Shown one piece after another: positions 25,571-36,634 of a stretch of 46,133 bases of DNA. The stretch is taken from NCBI GenBank assembly GCA_947483555.1, contig CANKMW010000079.1, positions 1 through 46,133 on the forward strand, in the 5' to 3' direction. The number at the start of each line of letters is the position of its first letter. Within the stretch, counting starts at the first letter, position 1. Below the pieces are notes generated by a model that did not search any database, was not told the origin of the DNA, and was given only the letters and a program-made list of their open reading frames with translations. Source of the stretch: Myxococcales bacterium. Lineage in GTDB: Bacteria > Myxococcota_A > Polyangia > Haliangiales > Haliangiaceae. Position numbers and translations under genes: made by a program.

Positions 25571-28087
25571 GTGCGTGAGTACTCGTCCTCTTCGACACCG
25601 GTCTCGCGCTCAGGCGACGACGCAGCGACCGCCGACAATGCCGGCCGGCGGAGCCTGACGTCGGGCCTGGCGGCAGGGCCGCCCGAGGCCAGTGTCGGCG
25701 GCCTGCTGGGCCAGCCATCAGCACCGCCAACACCCCCGGCACCGCCGTCGCCGCCACGCGGAAACGACGACCCGTACGGGCTGCACCTCGGGACCGTGGT
25801 CGCGCCGCCGCCCGAGTCGATGCTCGCGACTGCCGCCGCGCTAGACACGGCGACGCCGGCCGGCGAGCTCGGTGCAAAAGCGGGCGTCGCCGCGCAGGTG
25901 TTCCACGGACCAGCGACGCGATCGGCACTCTGCGAGCTCGACGTACGCGGCGGCGCGATGGGCAACCAGGTCTTCGTCGCCGACGCGGATCCCCACCTGC
26001 TGGCACACGAGCTGGCGCACGTGGCGCAGGGCAGCAGCGGCGGGGCGGAGCGTGAAGGCCAGGCCGATCGGGCGGCGGACGCGTGGACCGGCGGCATGGG
26101 CGCGACGTTCGCGCGCGGCGTCGGCCCGACGCCGCTCAGCTTCTACGGCGGCCGCACGCGCTCCGAAAGCGGCACGGGCAACGTGGTCGTGCGCGAGACG
26201 CCCGGCGGCACGCGGGTCGGGCAGGTGCCTGTGGGCACACGCGTCGAGGTCGGCGAGACGAACGACGACTGGCTGCACGTCACCGTCGCCGAGCCGGCAA
26301 TGACCGGCTGGATCCGCCACGACATGATCGTTGCCGACGCAACCAGCACCGGCGCGACGCCGGCGCAGACCGCCGCCACGCCGGCGCAGACCGCCGCCAC
26401 GCCGGCGCAGACCGCCGCCACGCCGGCGCAGACCGCCGCCACGCCGGCGCAGACCGCCGCCACGCCGGCACAGACCGCCGCCACGCCGGCGCAGACCGCC
26501 GCCACGCCGGCGCAGACCGCCGCCACGCCGGCGACGGCGAGTGATACGCAAGGTCAAGAGGGCGAGACGCAGGGGCAGGCGGGCGCGACGCCGGTGGCGA
26601 CCGGCGGGTTGCCGGCGGGACCCGGCTATGCGACCGAGACCGTCAACCTGTGGGACCGCACCGGCCGCCGACCTCGTCGACTCGAGACGCACCTCGCACC
26701 CCGCGACGTCGTCGAGATCCTCAGCGGCGACGCCGACTGGACGGAGATCCGGGCCGGCACCCACACCGGATCCGTACGCACGGCGCACCTCGCGGCGGGC
26801 GCGGCGCCAGCACACGAATCGCGCGCCGCCGAGACCACCATCGCGCCCGGTAGCGGGCCGCTGGCCGAGTCGGCGGCGGTCGCCGCGCTCGACGCCGAGC
26901 GTCGCGAGCAGGTGCGGCGCGCGCCGACGTGGATCGCCGCGCTTCAGGACGCGCTCTCGGTCGCCGCCGAAGCGCGCACCGGTTCGCTCAACATGCCGAC
27001 CGTTCAGGCCATCGCCACGTACCAGGCCGACACCATGCATGCGACGGCCACCGGCCGACTCGACGCTGCCACCCTGGCTGCACTGCAGGCGCAGTATTCG
27101 ACACTGGCCGGTGCCGGCGGAACGATGGCCACCGCGGGCGCGTTCGGACCGTGGTCGAACGACGCCGCGATCGTCGCTCAGTTCACCAGCGGCCGCTTCC
27201 TGGGCGTCGACATCGACCGCGTGCACCCCATCCTGCTCGAGCGCCTCGCCACCGCCGAGGCGTATCTGGTCAATCGTTTCCCCGGCCGGACGCCGATGCA
27301 GATCCGTGAGCTGCTCGGCGTGACCGACAGCTTCGGCGTGCTCCGCGGCGGCGGCAGCTACCACGCCAAGGGCTGGGCCATCGACATCAACTACCGCTCG
27401 AACCCGTGGGTGGGCGGCCAGGCCGCCGACATCCCGATCGGGACCGACGACACCACCCGCCAGACGCTGTCGGCCGCTCAGAATCTCCGCAACGACGAGG
27501 CGGTCGCGATCATCTGGCGCGCCGCGTGGCTGACCGGCCGCAACGAGGCCTACACGACCGCGGATATGGCGCGCCGCAACGGTACCCAGACCACCGAGCA
27601 GATCTGGGCCCACGCCCACGCGGTCAGCGGCGAGCTGCACGACTACCTCGCCGCGCGCACGGCACGCAGCGGCCAGACCGATCCGATCGTCGGCTGGCTC
27701 GCAGGCGACGGCACCATCCAGCCCATGGCCACCCGCGCTCTCCCGGCGCGGCCCGGTCACTCCCACGCCAACCGCGCCGACGAGTCGCATGGGTTCCTGC
27801 CGCCGCTGCACGAGGAGCTGCGCAGCGGCGACGTGGCGGCGTGGCGCGCCCAGATCGCCGCCGACCACGCCAGCTACCGCAGCGCCGGCTCCAACTTCGA
27901 GATGACGGGCGCCGGCACGCGCAGCTCGCTCACGGTGACCGATCACCACCTCGAGCTGGTACGGGCGCTGCGCGACGCCGGCGGACTGGCATGGGGCGGC
28001 AGCGACATTCCCGGCGAGCAGTCGGGCGACTTCATGCACTTCGATACCCGCACCGTCGAGGCCTGCCGCCACTACATGCGCAGCTGA
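25571..28087 (+). CDS. eCIS-core (DUF4157)-like protein with SH3-like, PG-binding-like and M15 D-Ala-D-Ala peptidase domains
   Basis: 838 residues, no signal peptide. The disordered N-terminus (1-75) leads into a DUF4157/eCIS-core-like segment with LLAHELAHVAQ, whose HExxH is His146-Glu147..His150. Residues about 195-255 are SH3-like (NVVVRETPGGTRVGQVPVGTRVEV...WLHV); 263-318 are eight copies of ATPAQTA; about 354-410 is a second SH3-like unit; about 474-508 resembles a peptidoglycan-binding fold (PTVQAIATYQADTMHATATGRLDAATLAAL). The C-terminal third has the M15/VanY zinc motif SYHAKGWAID (596-605) and HFD with His823. Proteins with the eCIS core domain are associated with contractile injection systems, so this is probably a delivered cell-wall hydrolase. 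No sheath, tube or immunity gene is nearby. An alternative is a spore-coat or secreted remodelling enzyme. Confidence 0.82.
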   Translation: MREYSSSSTPVSRSGDDAATADNAGRRSLTSGLAAGPPEASVGGLLGQPSAPPTPPAPPSPPRGNDDPYGLHLGTVVAPPPESMLATAAALDTATPAGELGAKAGVAAQVFHGPATRSALCELDVRGGAMGNQVFVADADPHLLAHELAHVAQGSSGGAEREGQADRAADAWTGGMGATFARGVGPTPLSFYGGRTRSESGTGNVVVRETPGGTRVGQVPVGTRVEVGETNDDWLHVTVAEPAMTGWIRHDMIVADATSTGATPAQTAATPAQTAATPAQTAATPAQTAATPAQTAATPAQTAATPAQTAATPAQTAATPATASDTQGQEGETQGQAGATPVATGGLPAGPGYATETVNLWDRTGRRPRRLETHLAPRDVVEILSGDADWTEIRAGTHTGSVRTAHLAAGAAPAHESRAAETTIAPGSGPLAESAAVAALDAERREQVRRAPTWIAALQDALSVAAEARTGSLNMPTVQAIATYQADTMHATATGRLDAATLAALQAQYSTLAGAGGTMATAGAFGPWSNDAAIVAQFTSGRFLGVDIDRVHPILLERLATAEAYLVNRFPGRTPMQIRELLGVTDSFGVLRGGGSYHAKGWAIDINYRSNPWVGGQAADIPIGTDDTTRQTLSAAQNLRNDEAVAIIWRAAWLTGRNEAYTTADMARRNGTQTTEQIWAHAHAVSGELHDYLAARTARSGQTDPIVGWLAGDGTIQPMATRALPARPGHSHANRADESHGFLPPLHEELRSGDVAAWRAQIAADHASYRSAGSNFEMTGAGTRSSLTVTDHHLELVRALRDAGGLAWGGSDIPGEQSGDFMHFDTRTVEACRHYMRS
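26357..26524 (+). repeat. 21-base coding tandem repeat, eight units
   Basis: Eight units of ACGCCGGCGCAGACCGCCGC plus one base encode (ATPAQTA)8 between the two SH3-like domains of the effector. Only the sixth unit shows a base change. The near-identity implies recent expansion or ongoing copy-number change, always in frame. Confidence 0.95.
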
Positions 28088-28104
28088 GCACAGCAACGGT
28101 GTCG

Positions 28105-28611
28105 CTAGCGAGCCAGTGCCAGGCCGAGGCCGAGCGAGAACACGACGCGGGTGTTGTCGGCGCCGTCGAGCACCAGGTACGCGCTGGTGCCGGTGGTGAT
28201 CGCGAGTGGCAGCTTGGTCGGCCACAGGTAGGTGGTCACGCCGCCGCCTGCCGCGGGCGCGAGCGGCCAGGCCGCGCCGGCGTCGGCGTGCACCACCAGC
28301 TCCAGCTTGGGGCGCGCCGCGGCGGCCCGGTACGCGATGCCGGCGGTGACCTGGCCGGCGTCGAACAACGGATCGATCGTGAGCTGGCGCGCCGCGGCGT
28401 ACAGGCCGAGCCGCTGCCGCAGGTAGACCGTGAGGTCGGCCGCGAACCGGTTGCGTGGCCCGGGACCGGTGAGCACCAGATCGCCACTCACGCCGAGGGC
28501 GCCGCGCGGTCGCACGACCTCGGCTGACGCCGGCGACGCCGTGACCAGCGCCGTGACCAGCGCTGCAACCAGGGCCGCGACCAGGACGCCCGCGCGACGC
28601 GCCGCGCTCAT
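28105..28611 (-). CDS. Secreted/envelope protein of unknown function
   Basis: 168 residues. MSAARRAGVLVAALVAALVTALVTASPASAEV is a typical Sec signal with an ASA cleavage site near residue 31. The mature part has alternating amphipathic strands (DLVLTGPGPRNRFAADLTVYLRQRLGLYAAARQL and ITTGTSAYLVLDGADNTRVVFSLGLGLALAR) that could form a small outer-membrane beta barrel; the final aromatic-poor strand makes this uncertain. Its ATG overlaps the stop of the export-gate gene (ATGA, 28608-28611), so translation is coupled to it. Confidence 0.72.
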   Translation of the reverse strand: MSAARRAGVLVAALVAALVTALVTASPASAEVVRPRGALGVSGDLVLTGPGPRNRFAADLTVYLRQRLGLYAAARQLTIDPLFDAGQVTAGIAYRAAAARPKLELVVHADAGAAWPLAPAAGGGVTTYLWPTKLPLAITTGTSAYLVLDGADNTRVVFSLGLGLALAR

Positions 28612-30473
28612 GACACGTCGATCCGACCCTGGGCGCGAACCATCACGCCCGACGATAGCTCGTGTGGCGCGACGACGGCGATGCCCGGTAGCTCCGGATC
28701 GAGCACGGTCTTGAGGTGGCGCCGCACGTCGCCCGAGGTCAGCACGACGCCACGCTCGCCGACCTTGGCCCTGACCGCGGCGACGATGTCGCGGGCCAGC
28801 TCGGGCTCGAGCGCGATGATCGCCCCGCCGTCCCGGTTGATGATCGCGCCGCGCACCGCCTCCTCGATCATCGGATCCAGGGTCCACGCCGCGAGCTCGC
28901 CGCGCGGCGCGACCGTGCCGCAGATGACGCGGCCGAGGTGGGCGCGGGCGACCTCGGCCAGGGTGGCGGCGTCGCGCGCGCCGCCCGCCGGTGCCAGGGC
29001 CAGCGCCTCGAGCACCCCGGCCACATCGCGCACCGACACCCCCTCGCGGACCAGGCGCCGCATCACCTCGACCAGCACCGGCAGGGTGGCCAGCTTCGGG
29101 ACCACGTCGCGGACCAGCGCCGCGTGCCCGGGCCCGAGCTCGTCGAGCGCCGCCTGCACGTTGCCGGCGCGCACCAGCTCGTGGGCGTGGCGGGCCAGCG
29201 AGCCGTCGAGCCGCGCCTCCAGCTCGCCGGCGACCCGCGGCGCTGGCAGCCACTCGATGGTGATGCCGAAGACGCGCAGCTCGGCTTCCTCGGCGCGTAC
29301 GCCGGTGTCGATCCGCACCCGCAGCACCGGGGCCCGCACGCCGAGCTCGTCGTAGAGGCGCTGGCGGACCCCGACCAGCACCGCTGCCACGGCGCCGTCG
29401 GCCCGCAACTCGGCGCCCACGCCGGGCGCCACCACCAGCTCGACCGCGTCGCCGCCGGTGGCGAGCGGGCCGCCAGCGCTGCCGACCAGGTCGCGGGCGC
29501 CAGCCTCGCCGCGCGGCCGGGCCCGCAACCACAGCCCGAGGCCGAACCCGACCGCCGCGAGCAGCAAGAACGGCACGTGCGGCAGGCCGGGGACGATGCC
29601 GAGGCCGGCGAGCAGCGCCGCGGCGGTGAAGAACGCGCGCGGCTCGGCGCCGAACTGGGCCGCGATGTCGTCGCCGATCGCGCGTTCGCCGTCGGTGGCC
29701 GCCACCCGGGTCACCACCAGCGCCGCCGCCAGGGCGACCAGCAGCGCCGGCAGCTGCACCACCAGGCCGTCGCCGACCGACAGGATGGCGTAGGTCTCGA
29801 CAGCGGTGCGGGCGTCCATGCCGCGTTCGCCCATGCCGATGATCATGCCGCCGGCGAGGTTGATGGCGACGATCAGGATGGCGGCGACGGCGTCGCCCTT
29901 GACGAACTTCATGGCGCCGTCGAGCGCGCCGTACAGGGACGACTGGCCTTCGAGCGCGGCCCGCCGCCGGCCGGCCTCGGTGGCATCGATCGCACCGGCG
30001 CGGAGGTCGGCGTCGATCGCGAGCTGCTTGCCGGGCAGGCCATCGAGCGCGAAGCGCGCCGCCACCTCGGCGACGCGCTCGGCCCCGCGCGCCACGACCA
30101 GGTACTGAACGATCGTGATCACCGCGAACACCACCAGTCCCACCACCAGGTCGTCCTGGGCCACGAACGAGCCGAACGCCTGCACCACGTCGCCGCCGTC
30201 GCCTTCGGCCAGGATGCGCCGCGTGGTCGACACGTTGAGTCCGAGCCGGAACAGCGTCGTCACCAGCAGCACGGTCGGCAAGGTCGACAGCCGCGCCGGC
30301 GACGGGGCATAGACGGCGGCGAGCAAGATCAGCACCGCCGACGTGATGCTGACGCTCAGCAGCAGGTCGATCGCCAGCCGGGGCAGCGGCACCACCATCA
30401 TCGCCACCACCGCGATCACGATGATCGCCAGGGCGATGTCACCCCAGCCGCGCCGCATCGGAGGTCCAGTCAT
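28608..30473 (-). CDS. Type III secretion/flagellar export gate protein, SctV/FlhA family
   Basis: 621 residues. The N-terminal half has about eight membrane segments (to about residue 310). The FHIPEP-family signature RLGLNVSTTRRIL matches fully. The FHIPEP loop ARFALDGLPGKQLAIDADLRAGAID and LDGAMKFVKGDAVAAI, containing conserved charged residues thought important for proton-coupled export, are intact. The C-terminal 290 residues form the cytosolic ring domain (LRVFGITIEWLPAPRV, LATLPVLVEVMRRLVREGVSVRDV, GERGVVLTSGDVRRHLKTVL). It is slightly shorter than typical FlhA (about 690). No other export component is in this window. It is unlikely to be flagellar in a myxobacterium; an SctV of a dispersed type III-like system is my best guess. 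Confidence 0.9.
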   Translation of the reverse strand: MTGPPMRRGWGDIALAIIVIAVVAMMVVPLPRLAIDLLLSVSITSAVLILLAAVYAPSPARLSTLPTVLLVTTLFRLGLNVSTTRRILAEGDGGDVVQAFGSFVAQDDLVVGLVVFAVITIVQYLVVARGAERVAEVAARFALDGLPGKQLAIDADLRAGAIDATEAGRRRAALEGQSSLYGALDGAMKFVKGDAVAAILIVAINLAGGMIIGMGERGMDARTAVETYAILSVGDGLVVQLPALLVALAAALVVTRVAATDGERAIGDDIAAQFGAEPRAFFTAAALLAGLGIVPGLPHVPFLLLAAVGFGLGLWLRARPRGEAGARDLVGSAGGPLATGGDAVELVVAPGVGAELRADGAVAAVLVGVRQRLYDELGVRAPVLRVRIDTGVRAEEAELRVFGITIEWLPAPRVAGELEARLDGSLARHAHELVRAGNVQAALDELGPGHAALVRDVVPKLATLPVLVEVMRRLVREGVSVRDVAGVLEALALAPAGGARDAATLAEVARAHLGRVICGTVAPRGELAAWTLDPMIEEAVRGAIINRDGGAIIALEPELARDIVAAVRAKVGERGVVLTSGDVRRHLKTVLDPELPGIAVVAPHELSSGVMVRAQGRIDVS

Positions 30474-30503
30474 GGCCGGGTTATCCCCCGTCCGCCTGAC
30501 ACG

Positions 30504-30555
<52 letters not shown>

Positions 30556-30594
30556 CCGCGCCCGTCCCGCCCCCGCCCTCCCGCGCCCGAAGGC

Positions 30595-31566
<972 letters not shown>

Positions 31567-31638
31567 CCGGCCTCCGGGCGCAATGGTCGCGACCGGCCCG
31601 AGGAGCACGAATGCGAGCCGGGCCCGGACCGGCAGTGC

Positions 31639-31644
31639 TACGAT
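31639..31644 (+). promoter_or_regulatory. Possible -10 box for the ClpX-like gene
   Basis: TACGAT lies seven bases before GTG 31652 with no Shine-Dalgarno between, again suggesting a leaderless transcript. Confidence 0.3.
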
Positions 31645-31651
31645 CGTCGCA

Positions 31652-32815
<1,164 letters not shown>

Positions 32816-32852
32816 TCTCGGCTCGGCTCCCGGCCGAGAAGCGCGCCACCGA

Positions 32853-33368
32853 TCAGGCGCCGGGCTTGATCTCGTACGCCTTCAAGCCCTCGTAGATCGT
32901 GAGGTAGAGGTCGTCGGTCTTGCCGTGGACCCAGCCCGGGATGGCGAGATCGTCGGGCGCGAGGTCGACCGGGCGAGCGTACCCGCTGCGCATGACCGAG
33001 ACGTGCGGGATGATCTCGACCTGGAACTCGCCGTTGCCGCCGGCCACGCGCAGCTCGAAGCGAATCAGGACGCTGCCGTCCTGGAGCTGGGCCGCGTTGC
33101 CGGTGGCGTCCATGTCCTCGGCGTTGCCCTCGGGCTCGTACCAGCGCGGCACGGTCACGACCACGCCGGTCGGCGCATCGGCGCGCTCGACCTTGTGCTT
33201 GAGGCCGGTGGCGTCGACGACCGCCTTGAACACCACGTTGGCGTCGGTCTTGTAGCGCGCCGAGCGAGCGGTCTTGACCTGGCCCGACGACGGCCCGCAG
33301 GCGGCCAGCGCGACGAGGACGACGAGCGCCGAGGCGGCGTGGCGCGAGAAGCAGCGGCGGCTGAGCAT
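32853..33368 (-). CDS. Lipoprotein of unknown function
   Basis: 171 residues. MLSRRCFSRHAASALVVLVALAACGPS has a lipobox (LAAC, Cys24). The mature domain shows mixed helix and strand: KTDANVVFKAVVDATGLKHKVERADAP, VVVTVPRWYEPEGNAED, VLIRFELRVAGGNGEFQVEIIPHVSV. It also has a C-terminal helix (DDLYLTIYEGLKAYEI). The pattern recalls BamC/NlpB-like periplasmic folds, but I would not assign it. It converges with the ClpX-like gene and is divergent from murA (124-base spacer). Confidence 0.78.
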   Translation of the reverse strand: MLSRRCFSRHAASALVVLVALAACGPSSGQVKTARSARYKTDANVVFKAVVDATGLKHKVERADAPTGVVVTVPRWYEPEGNAEDMDATGNAAQLQDGSVLIRFELRVAGGNGEFQVEIIPHVSVMRSGYARPVDLAPDDLAIPGWVHGKTDDLYLTIYEGLKAYEIKPGA

Positions 33369-33492
33369 GGCTCGGCTGTACGGCAGGTCCGAGGCTCAGT
33401 CAACTGCCGGGCCCGCCAGGCGAACCGGACTTTGCGGCGGCGGCGCGGCGTTCCATCCACGCGCGGATCGTGATACGCGAAGGATCGCCCTC

Positions 33493-34749
<1,257 letters not shown>

Positions 34750-34750
34750 C

Positions 34751-35398
34751 ATGTCGGCCGCGCCGCTCCGCCTCGCCCTGCCCAAGGGCCGCATCCTCGA
34801 CGAGACCGCCGCGATCTTCGCCCGCGCTGGTTACGACCTCAGCCCGGTGTTCGCCGACAACCGCAAGCTGGTGCACGAGTGTGGAGCGCTGCGGGTGCTG
34901 GTGCTGCGCAGCTCCGACATCCCGACCTACGTCGCCCACGGCGCCGCCGACCTCGGCGTGGCCGGCTCCGATGTCCTCGACGAGGAGGGCCGCGACCTGT
35001 ACGAGCCGCTCGACCTCGGCATCGGGCGCTGCCGCATGATCGTCGCCGAGCGCGCCGAGGCGCGGCTCGACGAGCGCTCGCAGATGCACGTCCGCTATGC
35101 CACCAAGTACCCGCGCACCACCCGCGAGTATCTGCGCCGCAAGGGCCTGACCGCCGAGGTCATCAAGCTGTCGGGCGCCATCGAGCTGGGCCCGCTCACC
35201 GGGCTGTGCGACCGCATCGTCGACATCACGCAGAGCGGGGAGACGCTGCGCCAGAACGGCCTGGTGGTGACCGACACCGTCGGCGAGGTCTCGAGCCGGC
35301 TGGTCGTCAACCCGGCGGCCATGAAGCTGAGCGCCGGGCCGCTCGCCGAGTTGATCGCGAAGCTGGAGTCCGCGCTCCTCGCCGAGCCGGCGCCTTGA
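34751..35398 (+). CDS. hisG: ATP phosphoribosyltransferase, short form
   Basis: Catalyses the first step of histidine synthesis (ATP + PRPP). 215 residues, the short form without the C-terminal regulatory domain. Conserved elements: ALPKGRILDETAAIFARAGYDL, RSSDIPTYVAHGAADLGVAGSDVL, KYPRTTREYLRRKG, ELGPLTGLCDRIVDITQSGETLRQNGL (PRPP-binding region). Short HisG normally works with HisZ; no hisZ or other his gene is in the window. It follows murA with a one-base gap, an arrangement also seen in other bacteria, so the two are probably co-transcribed. Confidence 0.96.
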   Translation: MSAAPLRLALPKGRILDETAAIFARAGYDLSPVFADNRKLVHECGALRVLVLRSSDIPTYVAHGAADLGVAGSDVLDEEGRDLYEPLDLGIGRCRMIVAERAEARLDERSQMHVRYATKYPRTTREYLRRKGLTAEVIKLSGAIELGPLTGLCDRIVDITQSGETLRQNGLVVTDTVGEVSSRLVVNPAAMKLSAGPLAELIAKLESALLAEPAP

Positions 35399-35400
35399 TG

Positions 35401-35406
35401 TAGAAT
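35401..35406 (+). promoter_or_regulatory. Possible -10 box for the gene at 35418
   Basis: TAGAAT directly after the hisG stop, 11 bases before GTG 35418. No Shine-Dalgarno follows. Confidence 0.25.
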
Positions 35407-35417
35407 CGGCGGGCTTC

Positions 35418-36110
35418 GTGTCCAATGACCTCCGCGCCTTCGTTGCCGAAGAGCTGCGCCGCCATCCGCGGGTCGCATACCAGGGCCTGTTCTCTGACGA
35501 TGGGTCGGCCGGCAAGCTCGCCGTGGCGCTGCCGCCGTTGCCCAGCTTCCGCCACGAGTACGCCGGGGCCATCGCGATCGTCGACTGGGATCACAAGCTG
35601 CCATCGGCGACGCTGGCGCTCCGGATCTACGGGTTCTATGGCGACGACACGCTCGAGGCCGGGCTCGAGGCGTTCGACGACCGGCTCGAGCAGATCGCCG
35701 AACGCGACCGCTACCCGGAGTTCGACGTCCCCGACTTCGACGCCCTGGCCGCCGACGAGGCGTACGAGATCGAGCTGTCGCCGACCGGCACCATCGGTCG
35801 GGCGCGCCTGACGTCGGCGTGGCGACGCACGATCGCCTCGGCTGACGCCTCGACCGCGGTGGCGCTGGCCGCCAAGAGCCCAGAATTTCAGAAGTTGCTG
35901 GCCTCGAGCGGGGCCCGCCCGTCGTACCTCGGCGATCTCGAGGCGGTGTCGTGGACGCCGCCATGCGAGTCCCAGCACCCGCGCTGGACCCTCGACGTCT
36001 GGTACCTGCTCGCCTTCGACGGCCGGGTCGGCTCCGGGCGCAGCTTCCTGATCGACCTGGGCGAGAACTCCCTCATCACGACCCGCGACTTCTCGGTGCG
36101 CACCGGCTGA
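35418..36110 (+). CDS. Protein of unknown function
   Basis: 230 residues from GTG 35418; no signal peptide or membrane segment. Acidic, soluble, with FRHEYAGAIAIVDWDHKLPSATLALRIYGFYGDDTLEAGLEAFDDRLEQIAERDRYPEF in the first half and WTLDVWYLLAFDGRVGSGRSFLIDLGENSLITTRDFSVRTG at the end. I do not recognise a family. It lies in a same-strand series with murA and hisG upstream and the 36141 and kinase genes downstream (30 bases to the next). Confidence 0.7.
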   Translation: MSNDLRAFVAEELRRHPRVAYQGLFSDDGSAGKLAVALPPLPSFRHEYAGAIAIVDWDHKLPSATLALRIYGFYGDDTLEAGLEAFDDRLEQIAERDRYPEFDVPDFDALAADEAYEIELSPTGTIGRARLTSAWRRTIASADASTAVALAAKSPEFQKLLASSGARPSYLGDLEAVSWTPPCESQHPRWTLDVWYLLAFDGRVGSGRSFLIDLGENSLITTRDFSVRTG

Positions 36111-36140
36111 GCGGGCCCGCCGCGACAAGGACTACACGCG

Positions 36141-36614
36141 GTGATCCTGGACGGCGCCACGGTGGGACCGGCGTACACCTCCGCCTTCACGGTGCTCTCG
36201 ACGCGCGCCGACATCCTGGCCGCCGTCCGGGCCGCCGCCGGCTCACCCGCCACCAAGGCGCACCGGATCGACCTTCCGTACGACTCGCCGGCATACCAGT
36301 CGCTGTATGGCGGCAGCGCGGTGTGGCTGTACGTCCCCGTCGACGGCCGGCTCGAGCAGCTGGCGCTGACCTGGGTCGCGGCCAAAGACGCCGGCACGCG
36401 CGCGGAAGGCCTCGCCGCCCTCGCCCACTTCCGCACACCTGGCAACATCCGGGTCGCCGAGAGACTGCTCGCCGATCCGGACTACGCCGTGGTCACCGAG
36501 TCCGGTCACCAGCCGGTTCGTCGCTACCTGGTCCGCGCTCGAGCCCACCAGGTGCTCGACGGCTGGGGCGTGCAACACGCAAAGCCGATCATCGACGGGC
36601 CGCACGCGCCCTGA
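36141..36614 (+). CDS. Small soluble protein of unknown function
   Basis: 157 residues from GTG 36141. An AAGGA motif lies somewhat far upstream (about 12 bases). Motifs seen: AYTSAFTVLSTRADILAAVRAAAGS, RIDLPYDSPAYQSLYGGSAVWLYVPVDGRLEQLALTWV and a helical C-terminal half (GLAALAHFRTPGNIRVAERLLADP, RYLVRARAHQVLDGWGV) that resembles a single HEAT-like repeat pair. It ends 20 bases before the large kinase gene and may be co-transcribed with it. Function unknown. Confidence 0.7.
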   Translation: MILDGATVGPAYTSAFTVLSTRADILAAVRAAAGSPATKAHRIDLPYDSPAYQSLYGGSAVWLYVPVDGRLEQLALTWVAAKDAGTRAEGLAALAHFRTPGNIRVAERLLADPDYAVVTESGHQPVRRYLVRARAHQVLDGWGVQHAKPIIDGPHAP

Positions 36615-36622
36615 GTCTCGAA

Positions 36623-36628
36623 TATACT
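36623..36628 (+). promoter_or_regulatory. Possible -10 box for the kinase-ATPase gene
   Basis: TATACT, a good -10 match, sits six bases before ATG 36635 in a locally AT-rich patch. A start of transcription at the A of ATG would give a leaderless mRNA; no Shine-Dalgarno is present. Confidence 0.4.
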
Positions 36629-36634
36629 CGTCGG

